A stretch of DNA of 64,000 bases, taken from NCBI GenBank assembly GCA_008080735.1, contig SHMW01000007.1, positions 21,315-85,314 of the forward strand. The letters run 5' to 3'. A program made the translations under genes and the position numbers. This DNA comes from Promethearchaeota archaeon (GTDB taxonomy: Archaea > Asgardarchaeota > Lokiarchaeia > Sigyniarchaeales > SOKP01). Each line of letters opens with the position of its first letter. Position 1 is the first letter of the stretch. The notes beneath the pieces are model-generated. The model searched no databases, had not been told where the DNA came from, and saw nothing but the letters and a program-made list of their open reading frames with translations. Shown here one piece after another: positions 8,095 through 17,893 of this stretch.

Positions 8095-8880
8095 TTATTC
8101 TAAATGAGAATGTGGAGATCCGAGAGGAACCAATGTATAATCGCCTCCAGATTCAAGTAAACCTTTTTTAAGGAGTTCTTCACAGAAGGGATTACCATAA
8201 AGATTTATATACAAATTTTTATTATGAATATAAGGGAGGATATCATCAGGGTTTGCGAGGAGATTACTTGAGAGTTCGACGGTGAGAAGATTTGGATGGC
8301 TAGTAAGATCGGGAAGCCGAGTTATTTGATTATTGAAGAGTAAAAGCTCATATAAATCAGGGAGAGAATAAATTTCACGAATTTTATCTATCTTATTACA
8401 ATTTATAGAGAGAGATCTTAGCTTTTTCAGTTTTTCAAGTCCTTCCATTTTAATAATATTATTCCAACCTAATGAAAGTCCTTCTAAATTTATATTTTTT
8501 TCTAACCCTTGAATAGTTCTAACTTGATTTAATTGGAGGGATAATCTTTTCAGTTTTGTTAGATTTTCGAGTCCTTTAATTTTAGAGATCTTATTTCTTC
8601 CTAAATTAAGAACTACAAGATTTTTGAGATGATTGATTCCTTTAATCTCACTGATTTGATTGTTACATAAACTTAGATATCTTAAGTTAGAAAGATATTT
8701 AATTCCTTGGATTTTAGATAACTTGCATCCAGAAATATCAATTCTTTTTAATTCAGTTAGACTTTCAAGCCCTTTTATTTCTGTAATATCTTTAAGTGTC
8801 GGAGAATTATTTATTATTAGTGAATTATTGCTAACATAGAATTTTTGACCATCAAACTCTACACACTGATTTTCTGTCAT
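8095..8880 (-). CDS. Leucine-rich repeat protein (SDS22-like)
   Basis: This 261-residue protein is made mostly of about eight 21-23-residue leucine-rich repeats with the pattern LxxLxxLxLxxNxIxxIxGL, as in KNLVVLNLGRNKISKIKGL. The repeats resemble eukaryotic SDS22 and bacterial internalin types. A short unique N terminus and a capping C terminus (NPFCEELL) flank them. No signal peptide is visible, so it is probably a cytosolic protein-binding scaffold. Such proteins are common in Asgard genomes. It lies upstream of acr3 on the same strand with a 220 bp gap, so a functional link to arsenic is not supported. Confidence 0.88.
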   Translation of the reverse strand: MTENQCVEFDGQKFYVSNNSLIINNSPTLKDITEIKGLESLTELKRIDISGCKLSKIQGIKYLSNLRYLSLCNNQISEIKGINHLKNLVVLNLGRNKISKIKGLENLTKLKRLSLQLNQVRTIQGLEKNINLEGLSLGWNNIIKMEGLEKLKKLRSLSINCNKIDKIREIYSLPDLYELLLFNNQITRLPDLTSHPNLLTVELSSNLLANPDDILPYIHNKNLYINLYGNPFCEELLKKGLLESGGDYTLVPLGSPHSHLE

Positions 8881-8985
8881 TTTATATTAAAAGAAAGAAA
8901 AATGTGTATTTAAAAATACTCTCTGTGGAATTTTTTAATTTATGATTGCTCGATTATATTGAATAATCAGAAAAAAAATCTCTGT

Positions 8986-9429
8986 TTAATTCTTAATTAT
9001 AGAGACCCCACCATAAATTGCTGCATAGGTGCCTAAAAAGGACATAATTTGCATTAATGTCGCTATCGCCATTAAACTCATAAATTTAATAATCGTTTGC
9101 TGAGAAGGTTCAACTTTTTTTATGTCTTTACATTCATATCCTCCTACTTTAGAAATCACCCAGTTCATCGAGGCAGCACAGCAATCAATCGCATTATTTA
9201 AATTATATTCCAAAGTGTTGAAAAATTTATATTGGGGAGAGTTAGGATTTGTCCAATGTTCTCTCCATCCATCTTTTGTTGTAGCAGCCGAAAAGAAAGT
9301 GTCACGAGCAACCTTAAATGTTAGAGTCTCTGGATTCCAAAATTTAGTATTTAATAGATTAGGTAATATTTTTTGAGAAGGAATATTAGCGAAAAAGTAT
9401 AAAAATCGAAAATTTGTGATATTCTTCTT
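8986..9429 (-). pseudogene. Start-less ORF encoding a C-terminal membrane segment, probable gene remnant
   Basis: The track lists only 75 residues from a TTG at 9213, but the frame is open for a further 72 codons back to a TAA at 9430-9432. The translation there is protein-like (NTKFWNPETLTFK, SAATTKDGWREHWTNPN). No ATG, GTG or TTG occurs before 9211. The end carries one long hydrophobic segment and the start of a second. The best reading is a 5'-truncated gene whose N-terminal part was lost; a small protein from the TTG is the alternative. No family is recognised. Confidence 0.45.
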
Positions 9430-9532
9430 TTATCAAAATTTTGTGTGATTTGAAATCTTTAAAATATTCTCCTAAAATTTATCGATTCGGATTCATCATG
9501 GTCAATCTGAAATCTATAATTACTTTATAACA

Positions 9533-9546
9533 CTATATTGATATAG
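9533..9546. promoter_or_regulatory. Possible operator/TATA region upstream of arsR
   Basis: CTATAT-TG-ATATAG is a near-perfect palindrome about 95 bp before the proposed arsR start, with AT-rich TATA-like sequence around it. ArsR-family dimers bind such short inverted repeats. No second copy was found before acr3 by eye, so the assignment is tentative. Confidence 0.35.
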
Positions 9547-9639
9547 AGAAAGGAATATTGGTGATTTAATATAGATAGAGAAAGAAAAAAAGAAGTGATG
9601 AATACTTTAGAGAGTTGCGTGGATATGGAGGGTGTTAAT

Positions 9640-9984
9640 ATGGTCCAATATTTTAATGAATTGAGGGAATTAGGAAAATCTATTCAAAAAAATAAAAAGT
9701 TTAGAGAAGTCTTGGACTTCTGCAACACTCTGGGCAATGAAGAACGTTTAAAAATCGTTGAGAGTCTTAAAAAGCAAGACCATTGTGTATGCGAATTAGA
9801 GGTTATTTTAGACAAATCTCAACCAACCATTTCCCATCACTTACGGGAACTGGAAAAGATTGGACTCATACGAGGCTGGAAAAAAGGAAAATTTACTCAT
9901 TATGATATTGTTGATGAGAAAATGGAGCATTATATAAGTTTATTGACATCACGTTTTAAAGAGAAGGGAAAATCCTCTAATTAA
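9640..9984 (+). CDS. arsR: ArsR-family metal(loid)-responsive repressor
   Basis: The protein has the ArsR winged helix (RLKIVESL ... SQPTISHHLRELEKIGLI) and a cysteine pair in CVCELEVIL, at the place of the ELCVCDL As(III)-binding box. The track starts at GTG 9595, but GGAGG at 9627-9631 lies 8 bp before an ATG at 9640, so I take 114 residues as the product. ArsR proteins release DNA on binding As(III) or Sb(III). It lies on the opposite strand about 1.8 kb from acr3 and is the only candidate regulator of the arsenic operon in the window. ArsR-like control of hgcAB has been reported in bacteria. Confidence 0.86.
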   Translation: MVQYFNELRELGKSIQKNKKFREVLDFCNTLGNEERLKIVESLKKQDHCVCELEVILDKSQPTISHHLRELEKIGLIRGWKKGKFTHYDIVDEKMEHYISLLTSRFKEKGKSSN

Positions 9985-10049
9985 AATTTGAAGTAGCATT
10001 CTTAGTTATTATTATAAATTGGAATAGAATAATATAAGTATACATAATA

Positions 10050-10589
10050 ATGTCTGAAATTAATATTAGTAAAGAGGATATCTCGTTCTTCGGAAATGAG
10101 GTACCTCAAGAGAAAGATATTATATTTAGTGGTTATGCACTAATTGCAAATAAAGTCGGCAGGATATATAGATGGCATTCACCCATTTTTATTACAACGG
10201 AAGAGATTATATTTTATCAACCTCTCCATTCTCGATTTAAAGAGGGGATAAATAAAGTAGAGCTCTATAAAACTCACGTATTTAAAAATTATAAGCATCT
10301 CTATGTTTCTTCTTGGGATATCCGACCGAAATATAATGAACGATCACCTGAAACAAAAGAGGAGTTTAAAGCACGATGGAAAAGGTTTCAAAAAACGGTC
10401 CTCCCTCATGTAATTAGGAGTATGAAGGAACATTTGAAATTCATCGAAGTAAATAAGGATGATCCTGAATTTTATAATGATAAAGATAATATGGAAATGC
10501 CTTGGTTTGGGACTGAAAAAAAATTAGAAACACATATTCAAAAAACATTGCCTAAACTCGAAAAAAAGTTAGCAAAAATTTCTAAATAA
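10050..10589 (+). CDS. Uncharacterised 179-residue cytosolic protein
   Basis: I do not recognise this family. The first half is rich in beta strands (DIIFSGYALIANKVGRIYRWHSPIFIT), as in a PH-like or GRAM-like fold where a membrane-proximal domain opens with a 'sensor' strand. The second half is highly charged and helical and ends in Lys-rich sequence. There is no signal peptide or membrane segment. A TATA-like stretch (ATAAGTATACAT) sits just before the ATG, so the message may be leaderless. The next gene follows 27 bp later and is probably co-transcribed. Confidence 0.6.
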   Translation: MSEINISKEDISFFGNEVPQEKDIIFSGYALIANKVGRIYRWHSPIFITTEEIIFYQPLHSRFKEGINKVELYKTHVFKNYKHLYVSSWDIRPKYNERSPETKEEFKARWKRFQKTVLPHVIRSMKEHLKFIEVNKDDPEFYNDKDNMEMPWFGTEKKLETHIQKTLPKLEKKLAKISK

Positions 10590-10616
10590 TATCTAAAAAC
10601 AAGAAGGTGGAGCGGA

Positions 10617-11393
10617 ATGGAAAATAAGTTAGATCAACCACTTTGGCTGATTGTTTGTCAATCTGATTTAATTGCCAAAGCTAACCTTGCTTCAGAGCTT
10701 AATCAGAATGATCTTACACTAGATTCATATTTTAATTTTGATATGTCTATTTCAGAGATATACAAAGGTACGGATATGCCAGAGCTCATCCCAATGAGAC
10801 AATATATTTACGAAGACACACACTTTCCTTTACAAAAAATGAAAAGTAATGATATAATCATTTTTGCGATAGATTATCGCCATGATAAATATAATAAGTG
10901 TTTTTACTTCACGGAAAATAACAATAATCCTTCTTTTATAATTTTTGATGATAATGTCGTACAAAAAATCAGATCGGAATTAGATCTGCAAAATAGATTG
11001 CTAAATAACTTTCTGGAGAATCCTAAGAAAGTTCCAAACGAAGATAAGATAAAACAATTCATCACGAATATTCTTAATCCAGAAAAAGCAGAAGAAACGT
11101 ATGAAAAAATTGAATCATTTAATTCAAAAGATGTTCCCGCACTGACTAAGCATATGAATGATCGACGGGAATTACCAATTCAACACATTCAATTAGCCAA
11201 CAAAAGTGAAAACGCATTCGAGGCATATCGACATTATAGTCCACAGCAAGTTATTGATCTTATCGCAGCTATTCTCAATCATATCACGGGTATGACATTT
11301 GGGTTTATTTATAACGGTGAAATCAGCTCAGAACGAGATAAAACCTATAAAAAATGGATTATTTGGCTTGAGAGACAAAACTTCAAAAACTGA
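10617..11393 (+). CDS. Uncharacterised 258-residue protein
   Basis: No family is recognised. The product is soluble, with an alternating beta/alpha N-terminal half (PLWLIVCQSDLIAKANLASEL, NDIIIFAIDYRHD) and a helical C-terminal half ending in a Trp-rich tail (KKWIIWLERQNF). A GGTGGAG ribosome binding site lies 5 bp before the ATG. It follows the 179-residue unknown gene on the same strand and likely forms a two-gene operon with it. No catalytic motif could be identified. Confidence 0.6.
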   Translation: MENKLDQPLWLIVCQSDLIAKANLASELNQNDLTLDSYFNFDMSISEIYKGTDMPELIPMRQYIYEDTHFPLQKMKSNDIIIFAIDYRHDKYNKCFYFTENNNNPSFIIFDDNVVQKIRSELDLQNRLLNNFLENPKKVPNEDKIKQFITNILNPEKAEETYEKIESFNSKDVPALTKHMNDRRELPIQHIQLANKSENAFEAYRHYSPQQVIDLIAAILNHITGMTFGFIYNGEISSERDKTYKKWIIWLERQNFKN

Positions 11394-11403
11394 AATGGAA
11401 CTC

Positions 11404-12240
11404 TCACAAATTTTCTTCAATTTTTCTAAATTCTTTATTAACCAGTCTATCTATCCACCTTTCGGGTAAAATTTTGATTAATCGATATTTCAAGGTGCTG
11501 GGAGCAATCAAATAGCGTAATTTGGGTTTCTTTTTAATTAATGCTTCATAGACCACCTTACCAACTTCTTTTGGATTTAATCCTTCACTCTTTCCTTTTT
11601 CAATGGCGTGTTCTCCCAGTTTTTTAGCATACGGAGTGAAGATTGAGTTGGTTTCCCGTTTTAATAATTTCTTTCCTTTATCCCAAATAGGAGTGGCAAC
11701 TCTTCCTGGCTGAATAAGAATCACTTTCATATCGCAGAGGAGTAACTCTCGTCGTAATGAATCGCTATAACCTTCCAATGCAAATTTACTCGCGCAGTAG
11801 GGACCGAAAAACGGAGTCGCAAAAAACCCACTATCACTACTCATCATAATTATTCGCCCCTTTGACTTTTCCAGCAGAGGAAAAAATGTTTTAGTCACCA
11901 TATGAATTCCAAATAAATTTACTTCAAATTGTTCCCGAAGATCTTGAATTGGAAGATCCATAAGTGGTCCTGCACGAGCGATACCAGCATTGTTTACGAG
12001 GCCATAGAGCCCCGTTTTTTGTTCTTTAATATTATTAAATGCGTCTTGAATTGTCTTTTCAATAGTAACATCGAGATATATCGGGGAGATATTTGGAATA
12101 TTTACTAACTCTTGAAAGTCTTTACCATCCCGGACCCCACCATACACAGAAAACCCGTTATATGCAAGACATTCTGCTGTTGCGCGCCCAATACCGCTAC
12201 TCGCTCCTGTAATTAATATCGCCTTTCGATTTTCATTCAT
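11404..12240 (-). CDS. Short-chain dehydrogenase/reductase
   Basis: This 278-residue classical SDR has the cofactor motif TGASSGIG (residues 11-18), NNAG (about 87), a catalytic Ser in MMSSDSG and the YCASK catalytic Tyr/Lys, followed by PGRVATP. Its length and the C-terminal extension resemble retinol/ketosteroid-type SDRs acting on lipidic substrates, but the substrate is not determined. It is convergent with the unknown gene pair, only 10 bp from the stop at 11393. Confidence 0.9.
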   Translation of the reverse strand: MNENRKAILITGASSGIGRATAECLAYNGFSVYGGVRDGKDFQELVNIPNISPIYLDVTIEKTIQDAFNNIKEQKTGLYGLVNNAGIARAGPLMDLPIQDLREQFEVNLFGIHMVTKTFFPLLEKSKGRIIMMSSDSGFFATPFFGPYCASKFALEGYSDSLRRELLLCDMKVILIQPGRVATPIWDKGKKLLKRETNSIFTPYAKKLGEHAIEKGKSEGLNPKEVGKVVYEALIKKKPKLRYLIAPSTLKYRLIKILPERWIDRLVNKEFRKIEENL

Positions 12241-12800
12241 AATTAGCCTAATTTCTTTTAATTATGTATTTTATCAATCTTTAACTAATGAATGAATCGC
12301 TATATATGAGCTCTATTGATGAATAGCTAAAAAGAAATAGAAAATGAATATTTAAAATAAAAATTGAAAATAAGCGAAATAAAAAAAACTTTAAATTAAA
12401 ATAAAGGAGATTTTGTTAAACATTCTGTTTTACTATGTAAGACCATACTTAATTAGGATTATAATTATCACAACTATTATTAAAACTAATACACCTATAA
12501 AGATCCAGAATGGGTCCATTTTAGCTATTCAACTCTAATTGATTTCTATGTAGTAATATTTAAATTCTCTATAAATACTTTTTCAAAGTCCACTTTCCGA
12601 TCTAATGAAAAAAATGAAAAAACTTCAGATGGTTAGAATTGCCAAAATCTAAAATTTGATTTATATGTATAGATTATAAACTATTTCTTGAGATTCCCTT
12701 AATTTAGGAACTGTTTTTTAGAAAACCCTTATAGAGTGAAGAGATAAGATATATTTAATTAGATCGACACATAACACTAAAACCAAACGAGGTGTAAATT
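12241..12800. other. AT-rich 560 bp spacer holding one micro-ORF
   Basis: Apart from the 28-codon membrane micro-ORF at 12433-12519 and promoter-like AT tracts, I see no gene, tRNA or strong hairpin here. The promoter and ribosome binding site of the small zinc protein gene lie at its right end (AAACGAGGTGTAAATT). Confidence 0.6.
12433..12519 (-). CDS. Single-pass membrane micropeptide (28 aa)
   Basis: This micro-ORF is too short for the ORF track. It reads MDPFWIFIGVLVL, then a run of I, V and L, and ends KYGLT. That is one perfect transmembrane helix with a polar N-terminal cap and a basic end, followed by TAG. Such peptides often modulate membrane complexes. Support is the clean membrane topology only; there is no clear ribosome binding site (AGCTAAA precedes the ATG) and no neighbour in an operon. 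Confidence 0.4.
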   Translation of the reverse strand: MDPFWIFIGVLVLIIVVIIIILIKYGLT

Positions 12801-12917
12801 ATGCCTAAGGTTGAATTGGAATGTCCTATGTGTGATGCGACTTTTACTGGAGATACCGAAGAAGAGGCGAGGAGAAAAAAGAAGGAGCATGGTAGGACTC
12901 ATCACAGGAGTAAGTAA
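12801..12917 (+). CDS. 38-residue zinc-finger-like small protein
   Basis: This is missed by the ORF track because of its length. The ATG is preceded by GAGGTG with 8 bp spacing. The product starts MPKVELECPMCDATFTG, continues with a Glu/Arg/Lys-rich helix and ends HGRTHHRSK. The Cys8/Cys11 and His30/His34 (or His35) arrangement fits a C2H2-type zinc finger with a 17-18-residue spacer. It is basic at the end and may bind nucleic acid. It stands alone upstream of the SMC operon. Confidence 0.72.
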   Translation: MPKVELECPMCDATFTGDTEEEARRKKKEHGRTHHRSK

Positions 12918-13147
12918 TTAGTTTTTTCATAAATACTCCCTTCTTTTATATTTTTTAAGGAAGAATCTAATTTTTTTTATTTACAATAATTAACTCATCT
13001 TAGAAATAGATTCTATTTTATTCTAATTTCATAAAATATGGAAACTCCCTTCCTTTTTATAGGGTAGAACAAGAATACATTTATTATGATGGATTTCCAT
13101 AAAATTAATGTTGAACCAATTTTTATCTTATTCGGGGAGATACCACT

Positions 13148-14413
13148 ATGAACGATTTTAACCGCAAAAAGAATTTAATAAAGTTTCTGAATATAATCAA
13201 CCCATCAGAAATTAATATTAAGAAGGAAGAGATATTTTATCGGGAAAAGTATAAAGAAATCATTAATTATTTGAAGTTAATTTTAACGGAATCCAAGGAT
13301 TTGGAAATTTATAATTATGTTAACCCAAAAGGATTAGTATTAATTCACGCTCATCCAGGAATTGATTTATTAGATTATCTAAAATTAATTTGTTCAAACT
13401 TTTATATTCATTGCGTACAATTTAAAGAATCTGAAATTGCCGAAAATCCTAAGGAATTTTTAGAGGATTTTACTAGTATTTTTAACTATTTTGATGAGAT
13501 TCTAATAGAAGAATCGGGCAAACAGAGTAAGGATAAAAATCAAAAGGAAGATAATTCAAAAGAAATTAATAATCAAAAACTACTAATAGTGAATCAAAAC
13601 CAGCGTTTGGAACAGCTTGTAGGGGTTAATAATTTGCTCCAGAAGTTCTTGTTTTATTATCAAGAAGAGGATAATTTAACTAAAATAATAAAAAATAATC
13701 TGGTAATCATATGGGTTATTTATAATTATGAAGGCATTTTAAACGTTTCAGACCAAATTTACAAAGTGTTTGATTTTATAATTAGAGTTCCGATATTAAA
13801 TAAGATGGAGCGACAACAGGTTTTTAGGGAATTCATGGAAAAGAATCCAAAAATCTCATTTGATATTAATAAACTTGTTGAATTGACAGAAGAATGGGAA
13901 GTTGAGGAGATTAATCATTTACTTAGAACGGGGATCTTAAAGCATCATATAAATGCCGATTTGAATACAACTAGCAATGAAATCACGGATATCATTATAG
14001 ATTTAGTGGAGTCCAGAGAATTTATTCCATATGGTAAAAAACACCTTGAAAAGAACAAAAAAGAACAAAAAAGCATCCCAGAAGGATCTTCTACAGAGAA
14101 AAACATAACAGAACGAGACTTGAAAGAACACATACCGATAGAGTCAAAAGAAGAGATTCTTAATCAAATTAAATCTGAAAATTATTCTGAGTTTATGCTC
14201 AACCAATTATATGAAAACGCTGCTTCGGAAAATTATAATGAATTGGTTTTGATTATTGATAAATTAGACAAAAAAGAACCTTTGGAAGATAACGATAGGA
14301 AATTACTGTCGAAATATCCATTTATATTAAATAATTCTCCATCCCGAGCCCAAATATTTCTCGAGAAAGCAAAAAAAAGAATTGATATGATTACCAAATC
14401 ATTCGGAAAATAA
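13148..14413 (+). CDS. Degenerate AAA+ ATPase-like protein in the SMC operon
   Basis: Residues about 60-260 follow the AAA+ (Cdc48/Vps4-like) pattern: NPKGLVLIHAHPG where PKGLLLYGPPGTGKT is expected, an acidic FDEI at the Walker B position, a sensor-1-like IIWVIYNYEGI, and R-x-x-V-F helices then a lid region (ELTEEWEVEEINHLL). The Walker A lysine and threonine are absent, so it is probably a non-hydrolysing pseudo-ATPase. The C-terminal third is charged and helical. GGGGAGAT precedes the ATG. It lies 18 bp before smc, suggesting a loader or structural role in the SMC complex (inference). Confidence 0.66.
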   Translation: MNDFNRKKNLIKFLNIINPSEINIKKEEIFYREKYKEIINYLKLILTESKDLEIYNYVNPKGLVLIHAHPGIDLLDYLKLICSNFYIHCVQFKESEIAENPKEFLEDFTSIFNYFDEILIEESGKQSKDKNQKEDNSKEINNQKLLIVNQNQRLEQLVGVNNLLQKFLFYYQEEDNLTKIIKNNLVIIWVIYNYEGILNVSDQIYKVFDFIIRVPILNKMERQQVFREFMEKNPKISFDINKLVELTEEWEVEEINHLLRTGILKHHINADLNTTSNEITDIIIDLVESREFIPYGKKHLEKNKKEQKSIPEGSSTEKNITERDLKEHIPIESKEEILNQIKSENYSEFMLNQLYENAASENYNELVLIIDKLDKKEPLEDNDRKLLSKYPFILNNSPSRAQIFLEKAKKRIDMITKSFGK

Positions 14414-14431
14414 GATAAGAGTAGATATTAA

Positions 14432-17400
14432 ATGAGTGATAATTCTAAAGAGACCATGGAAATAGGGAGGAAAAATCCATTGGAGAGACCAGTTCATATC
14501 CAGAAAGTCATTTTAGAAAACTTTCTCTCATTTAAAAAAGATGAAGTAAATATTGGAGATAATAAATTTATTATTATAATCGGACCAAATTGGAGCGGTA
14601 AGACATCAATATTTCAAGGAATAAAATTTGCGCTCGGAAGTAATGAGCGAGGAGAACGTTACCCCAAATGGTCAGATTTTATACGCCATGGACAAGACCA
14701 TACGATGGTTGAGATACATATTTTAGATAATTCTAACTTATTAAAAATCAGAAGAACTGTTGTAAAAGGTCATTCTCCGTTTTTCGAATTGAAAACACCT
14801 AAAGATAAAGAATTTAGAAAAGTTAAAGCCAGTGAAATTCAAGAGATCGTTTCAGAGCTACATTATAATCCTGATAATCAATTTGCGTTTGTGAGTCAAG
14901 GAAAGATCGATGCTATCAAGGATCTCAAACCTACTGAACTTTGTACTTTTCTTGAAGAAGGAATCGGATTGATTGGATTAAGAAAGGAAATTTTACAAAA
15001 AAAGGATGATATCGAGATTCTAAATTCAGAATTATTATCTCTAAACACAAAAAAGAATTCTTTAAATATCAATTTAGAGCTCTTGAGGCCAAAATTAGAA
15101 AGATTAGAGGAGAAAAAGAAGCTAGAGAAGAGAAAACGAAACTTTGAGGATGAGTTGTTATGGGCGAACCGTCAAAAATTATTATTGGAAATTGTGGATC
15201 TAACAGATGAGGTTAAAAAACTAAATTCTATGATACATACGGTTGAGACTCAAAAGCAAGAAAACCTCGAAGAAGCTGAATCATTATCAAAAGAAATTGA
15301 ACAAATAGAGGACGAAATTAATAAAATATCAAAAGAACTTGGGCAAAATGAATATCGTAAACAAGATTTAGTAGGGAAAATTAAGAGATGGCAGAAAGCA
15401 AAGGTTCAAATGAAAGAAGAACTGGACAGAATTTCTGAAAAAAGAAAAATTCAAGAAAAAAAGCTAGAAAACCTTCAAAAACAGAAAGTAAGCATTCACA
15501 GCAATTTATCTGCGGTAGATAAAGAGGTTTCTGATATTGAAGAGAAAATTGAAGAATTAATTAAAGAACAAGCGGAATTATCAGATAAAATCGAGGAAAA
15601 TAAAGTATTTTTAGAACAATATAATCAATTAGCCTCTGAAATAAAGCAAAAAGAAAGACAAATTGAAAAGAATAGAACTATAATACAAGATCTTGATAGC
15701 CAAATTAATCAACTGTTTCAAAGTTTCAAAGATATCAAACATAAACTGGATAAAAACAAATGGTTTTTAGAAAATCCAACTAAAAATTTATTAAAAGAGC
15801 TTGATGTAAAATTAGAAAAAACTTCATCGAGATTATTCGCTATTGAAGAGGAATTAAAGAAATTAGAACATGAAAAATCACGGAAAATTAATGAATTTAA
15901 GCGTTTGAGAGGATCCTTGGACGAAAGGAGAATTGTATTGCCAACGAATATAAATATTCTGAAAGATGAAATCAGAAAAAGAGATTTGGCTGTTAAGGGG
16001 CCTATTATTGAATATATTAAATATGATGATAAATTAAGTTATGCAATTGAATCTGTATTAGGGGAAAAGCTCCTATATAGTTTTGTTGCCTCCGATTGGG
16101 ACACATTAGATCTTTTAAAGAGGTTAAAAGAAAAATATAAAGCCTATTGTAATATCTATGTTCCTAAATCAGCAAATATTCACCCTTTAAGAACTTTTGA
16201 AGCCGAAGGGGCTGTTGGATATTTAGCAGAACTTATAAAAACCAATGATATTGAGATCAAAAAGGTAATTTACTCTAAAGTTAAAAATTGCTTGGTGGTG
16301 AAAGACTACAGAAGCGGGAAAGATATGTATAAGAAATATAATTTCAAAGGGAAATGTGTCACGCTTAAGGGAGAACAGATTATTTCATATAAATATGTCT
16401 ATGAGACTCCATATCGTAAACAATTAAAAGGATTATTGAGCGCAGGAACTCAAAAGGAGCAAGCAGATAAGTTAGAAAATCAGATAAAGCGTCTTACAGA
16501 TAATATTTCAGATTTAAAAGTGCAAGCATCAAAATTGGACAATATCCAAAAAGATATTTACAATAAAAAGCGTGCATTCAATGACCTCCTCTACAATTTT
16601 AACCAGAAACAGAGAATCACTTCAAAGAAAAACCAATTATATGAACAAAAGGCGAATTTAGAAGAACTAAACACTCAACTTTCTAAAGAGATTGATATTC
16701 TTAAAACTGAATTGAAAGAATTAGAAAAAGAAAAATCTCCCGATTTCTTCAAATGGAACGAACGTTTAAACAAAATACCTAACCAATTAAAAGATTTGAA
16801 TAAGGAAAAGAAAGAATGGAACAAAAAACTTGCCGAAAGTAGGGAAATATATTCTGCTGTTGACGCGAAAATAAGTAAGGTCGATAGCAAAATAGAACTC
16901 TTGAGTACAGAGTTTGAGACTAAGCAAGAAAACTTCCAAAAGGCGGATAAAGAAGCGTTTGAGATCTATCGGGAATTAGATGATGTTGAAACAAACATCA
17001 ATGAACTTAATGAGAAGATTTACAACTTAAAAGAAAAAAGAAAAGAGAAACTAGCGGACAAATCAATTTTAGATAAGAAAAGAATTGAATTAGAGTTAAA
17101 AATTGAACAAGAAACCATAAACTTAAAACATACTAAACAAGAACTTAATTCTAGAAATGAAGACTTGGCGCGTGTCGATAGGGAAATTGGTGGAGAGAAA
17201 AAGGAGGAGGAAATCGAAACACGACCCGTTCAAGAAATTAAAGACGACATCTTCCAAATAGACAAAGAATTATTGAAATATTATGATGTAGATGATTCTA
17301 TCTTAGTGGAGCGCGACCAAATTATGTCATCACTTAAGAAAATCGCAAAGAATCAGAAAGATTTGGAAAATGATATCAATGCTGCAAAAGATACGGAAAA

Positions 17401-17893
17401 TAAGTTAGAAAGTACCTATTATCGAAAGTTTGAGTCCGTCTTAGAGGAATTGGAATCAAAAATCAATTATAAATTTGAGGCATCTGAGATTAATGTCTAT
17501 TGTGCCTTAGAACTCATCGGAAATTTTGAAGAATTGGGAGTCGATATAAAAGCGGCGACTTCGAATAAACCTCTAATATCATGTACTGCTTTGAGCGGAG
17601 GGCAAGTCTCGATGGTATCCATCGCATTAATATTATCACTTCAAGAAATGCGACCATCACCCTTATGCATGTTTGACGAGGCTGCGATGTTTTTGGATGA
17701 TAAAAACGCCGAAATTACATATGAACTAATAAAATCGACCTTAGAACACAATCCTATTCAAATGATTATGTTTCTTCCCAAATCTTCTAATGCGTTATAT
17801 AAATTAGCTGAGCAATTAATTGGAGTCGCTCGAGTGGGAAAGGAAGAAGTATCAACAATATTTAAACCTAAAATAGTTGAACATAAAGGCTGA
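14432..17893 (+). CDS. smc: Chromosome segregation SMC ATPase
   Basis: This 1153-residue SMC has Walker A GPNWSGKT (51-58), a Q-loop (AFVSQGKID), a long coiled coil, a hinge (about 505-650, VKGPIIEYIKYDDKLSYAIESVLG), a returning coiled coil, and a head with signature LSGGQ (1054-1058), Walker B LCMFDEA and D-loop LDD. Canonical SMCs have LSGGEK; here it is LSGGQV, a divergent form closer to Rad50-type usage, but the hinge marks SMC. The stop overlaps the scpA start by one base, so the SMC-kleisin-ScpB complex is encoded together. It organises and segregates the chromosome. Confidence 0.92.
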   Translation: MSDNSKETMEIGRKNPLERPVHIQKVILENFLSFKKDEVNIGDNKFIIIIGPNWSGKTSIFQGIKFALGSNERGERYPKWSDFIRHGQDHTMVEIHILDNSNLLKIRRTVVKGHSPFFELKTPKDKEFRKVKASEIQEIVSELHYNPDNQFAFVSQGKIDAIKDLKPTELCTFLEEGIGLIGLRKEILQKKDDIEILNSELLSLNTKKNSLNINLELLRPKLERLEEKKKLEKRKRNFEDELLWANRQKLLLEIVDLTDEVKKLNSMIHTVETQKQENLEEAESLSKEIEQIEDEINKISKELGQNEYRKQDLVGKIKRWQKAKVQMKEELDRISEKRKIQEKKLENLQKQKVSIHSNLSAVDKEVSDIEEKIEELIKEQAELSDKIEENKVFLEQYNQLASEIKQKERQIEKNRTIIQDLDSQINQLFQSFKDIKHKLDKNKWFLENPTKNLLKELDVKLEKTSSRLFAIEEELKKLEHEKSRKINEFKRLRGSLDERRIVLPTNINILKDEIRKRDLAVKGPIIEYIKYDDKLSYAIESVLGEKLLYSFVASDWDTLDLLKRLKEKYKAYCNIYVPKSANIHPLRTFEAEGAVGYLAELIKTNDIEIKKVIYSKVKNCLVVKDYRSGKDMYKKYNFKGKCVTLKGEQIISYKYVYETPYRKQLKGLLSAGTQKEQADKLENQIKRLTDNISDLKVQASKLDNIQKDIYNKKRAFNDLLYNFNQKQRITSKKNQLYEQKANLEELNTQLSKEIDILKTELKELEKEKSPDFFKWNERLNKIPNQLKDLNKEKKEWNKKLAESREIYSAVDAKISKVDSKIELLSTEFETKQENFQKADKEAFEIYRELDDVETNINELNEKIYNLKEKRKEKLADKSILDKKRIELELKIEQETINLKHTKQELNSRNEDLARVDREIGGEKKEEEIETRPVQEIKDDIFQIDKELLKYYDVDDSILVERDQIMSSLKKIAKNQKDLENDINAAKDTENKLESTYYRKFESVLEELESKINYKFEASEINVYCALELIGNFEELGVDIKAATSNKPLISCTALSGGQVSMVSIALILSLQEMRPSPLCMFDEAAMFLDDKNAEITYELIKSTLEHNPIQMIMFLPKSSNALYKLAEQLIGVARVGKEEVSTIFKPKIVEHKG

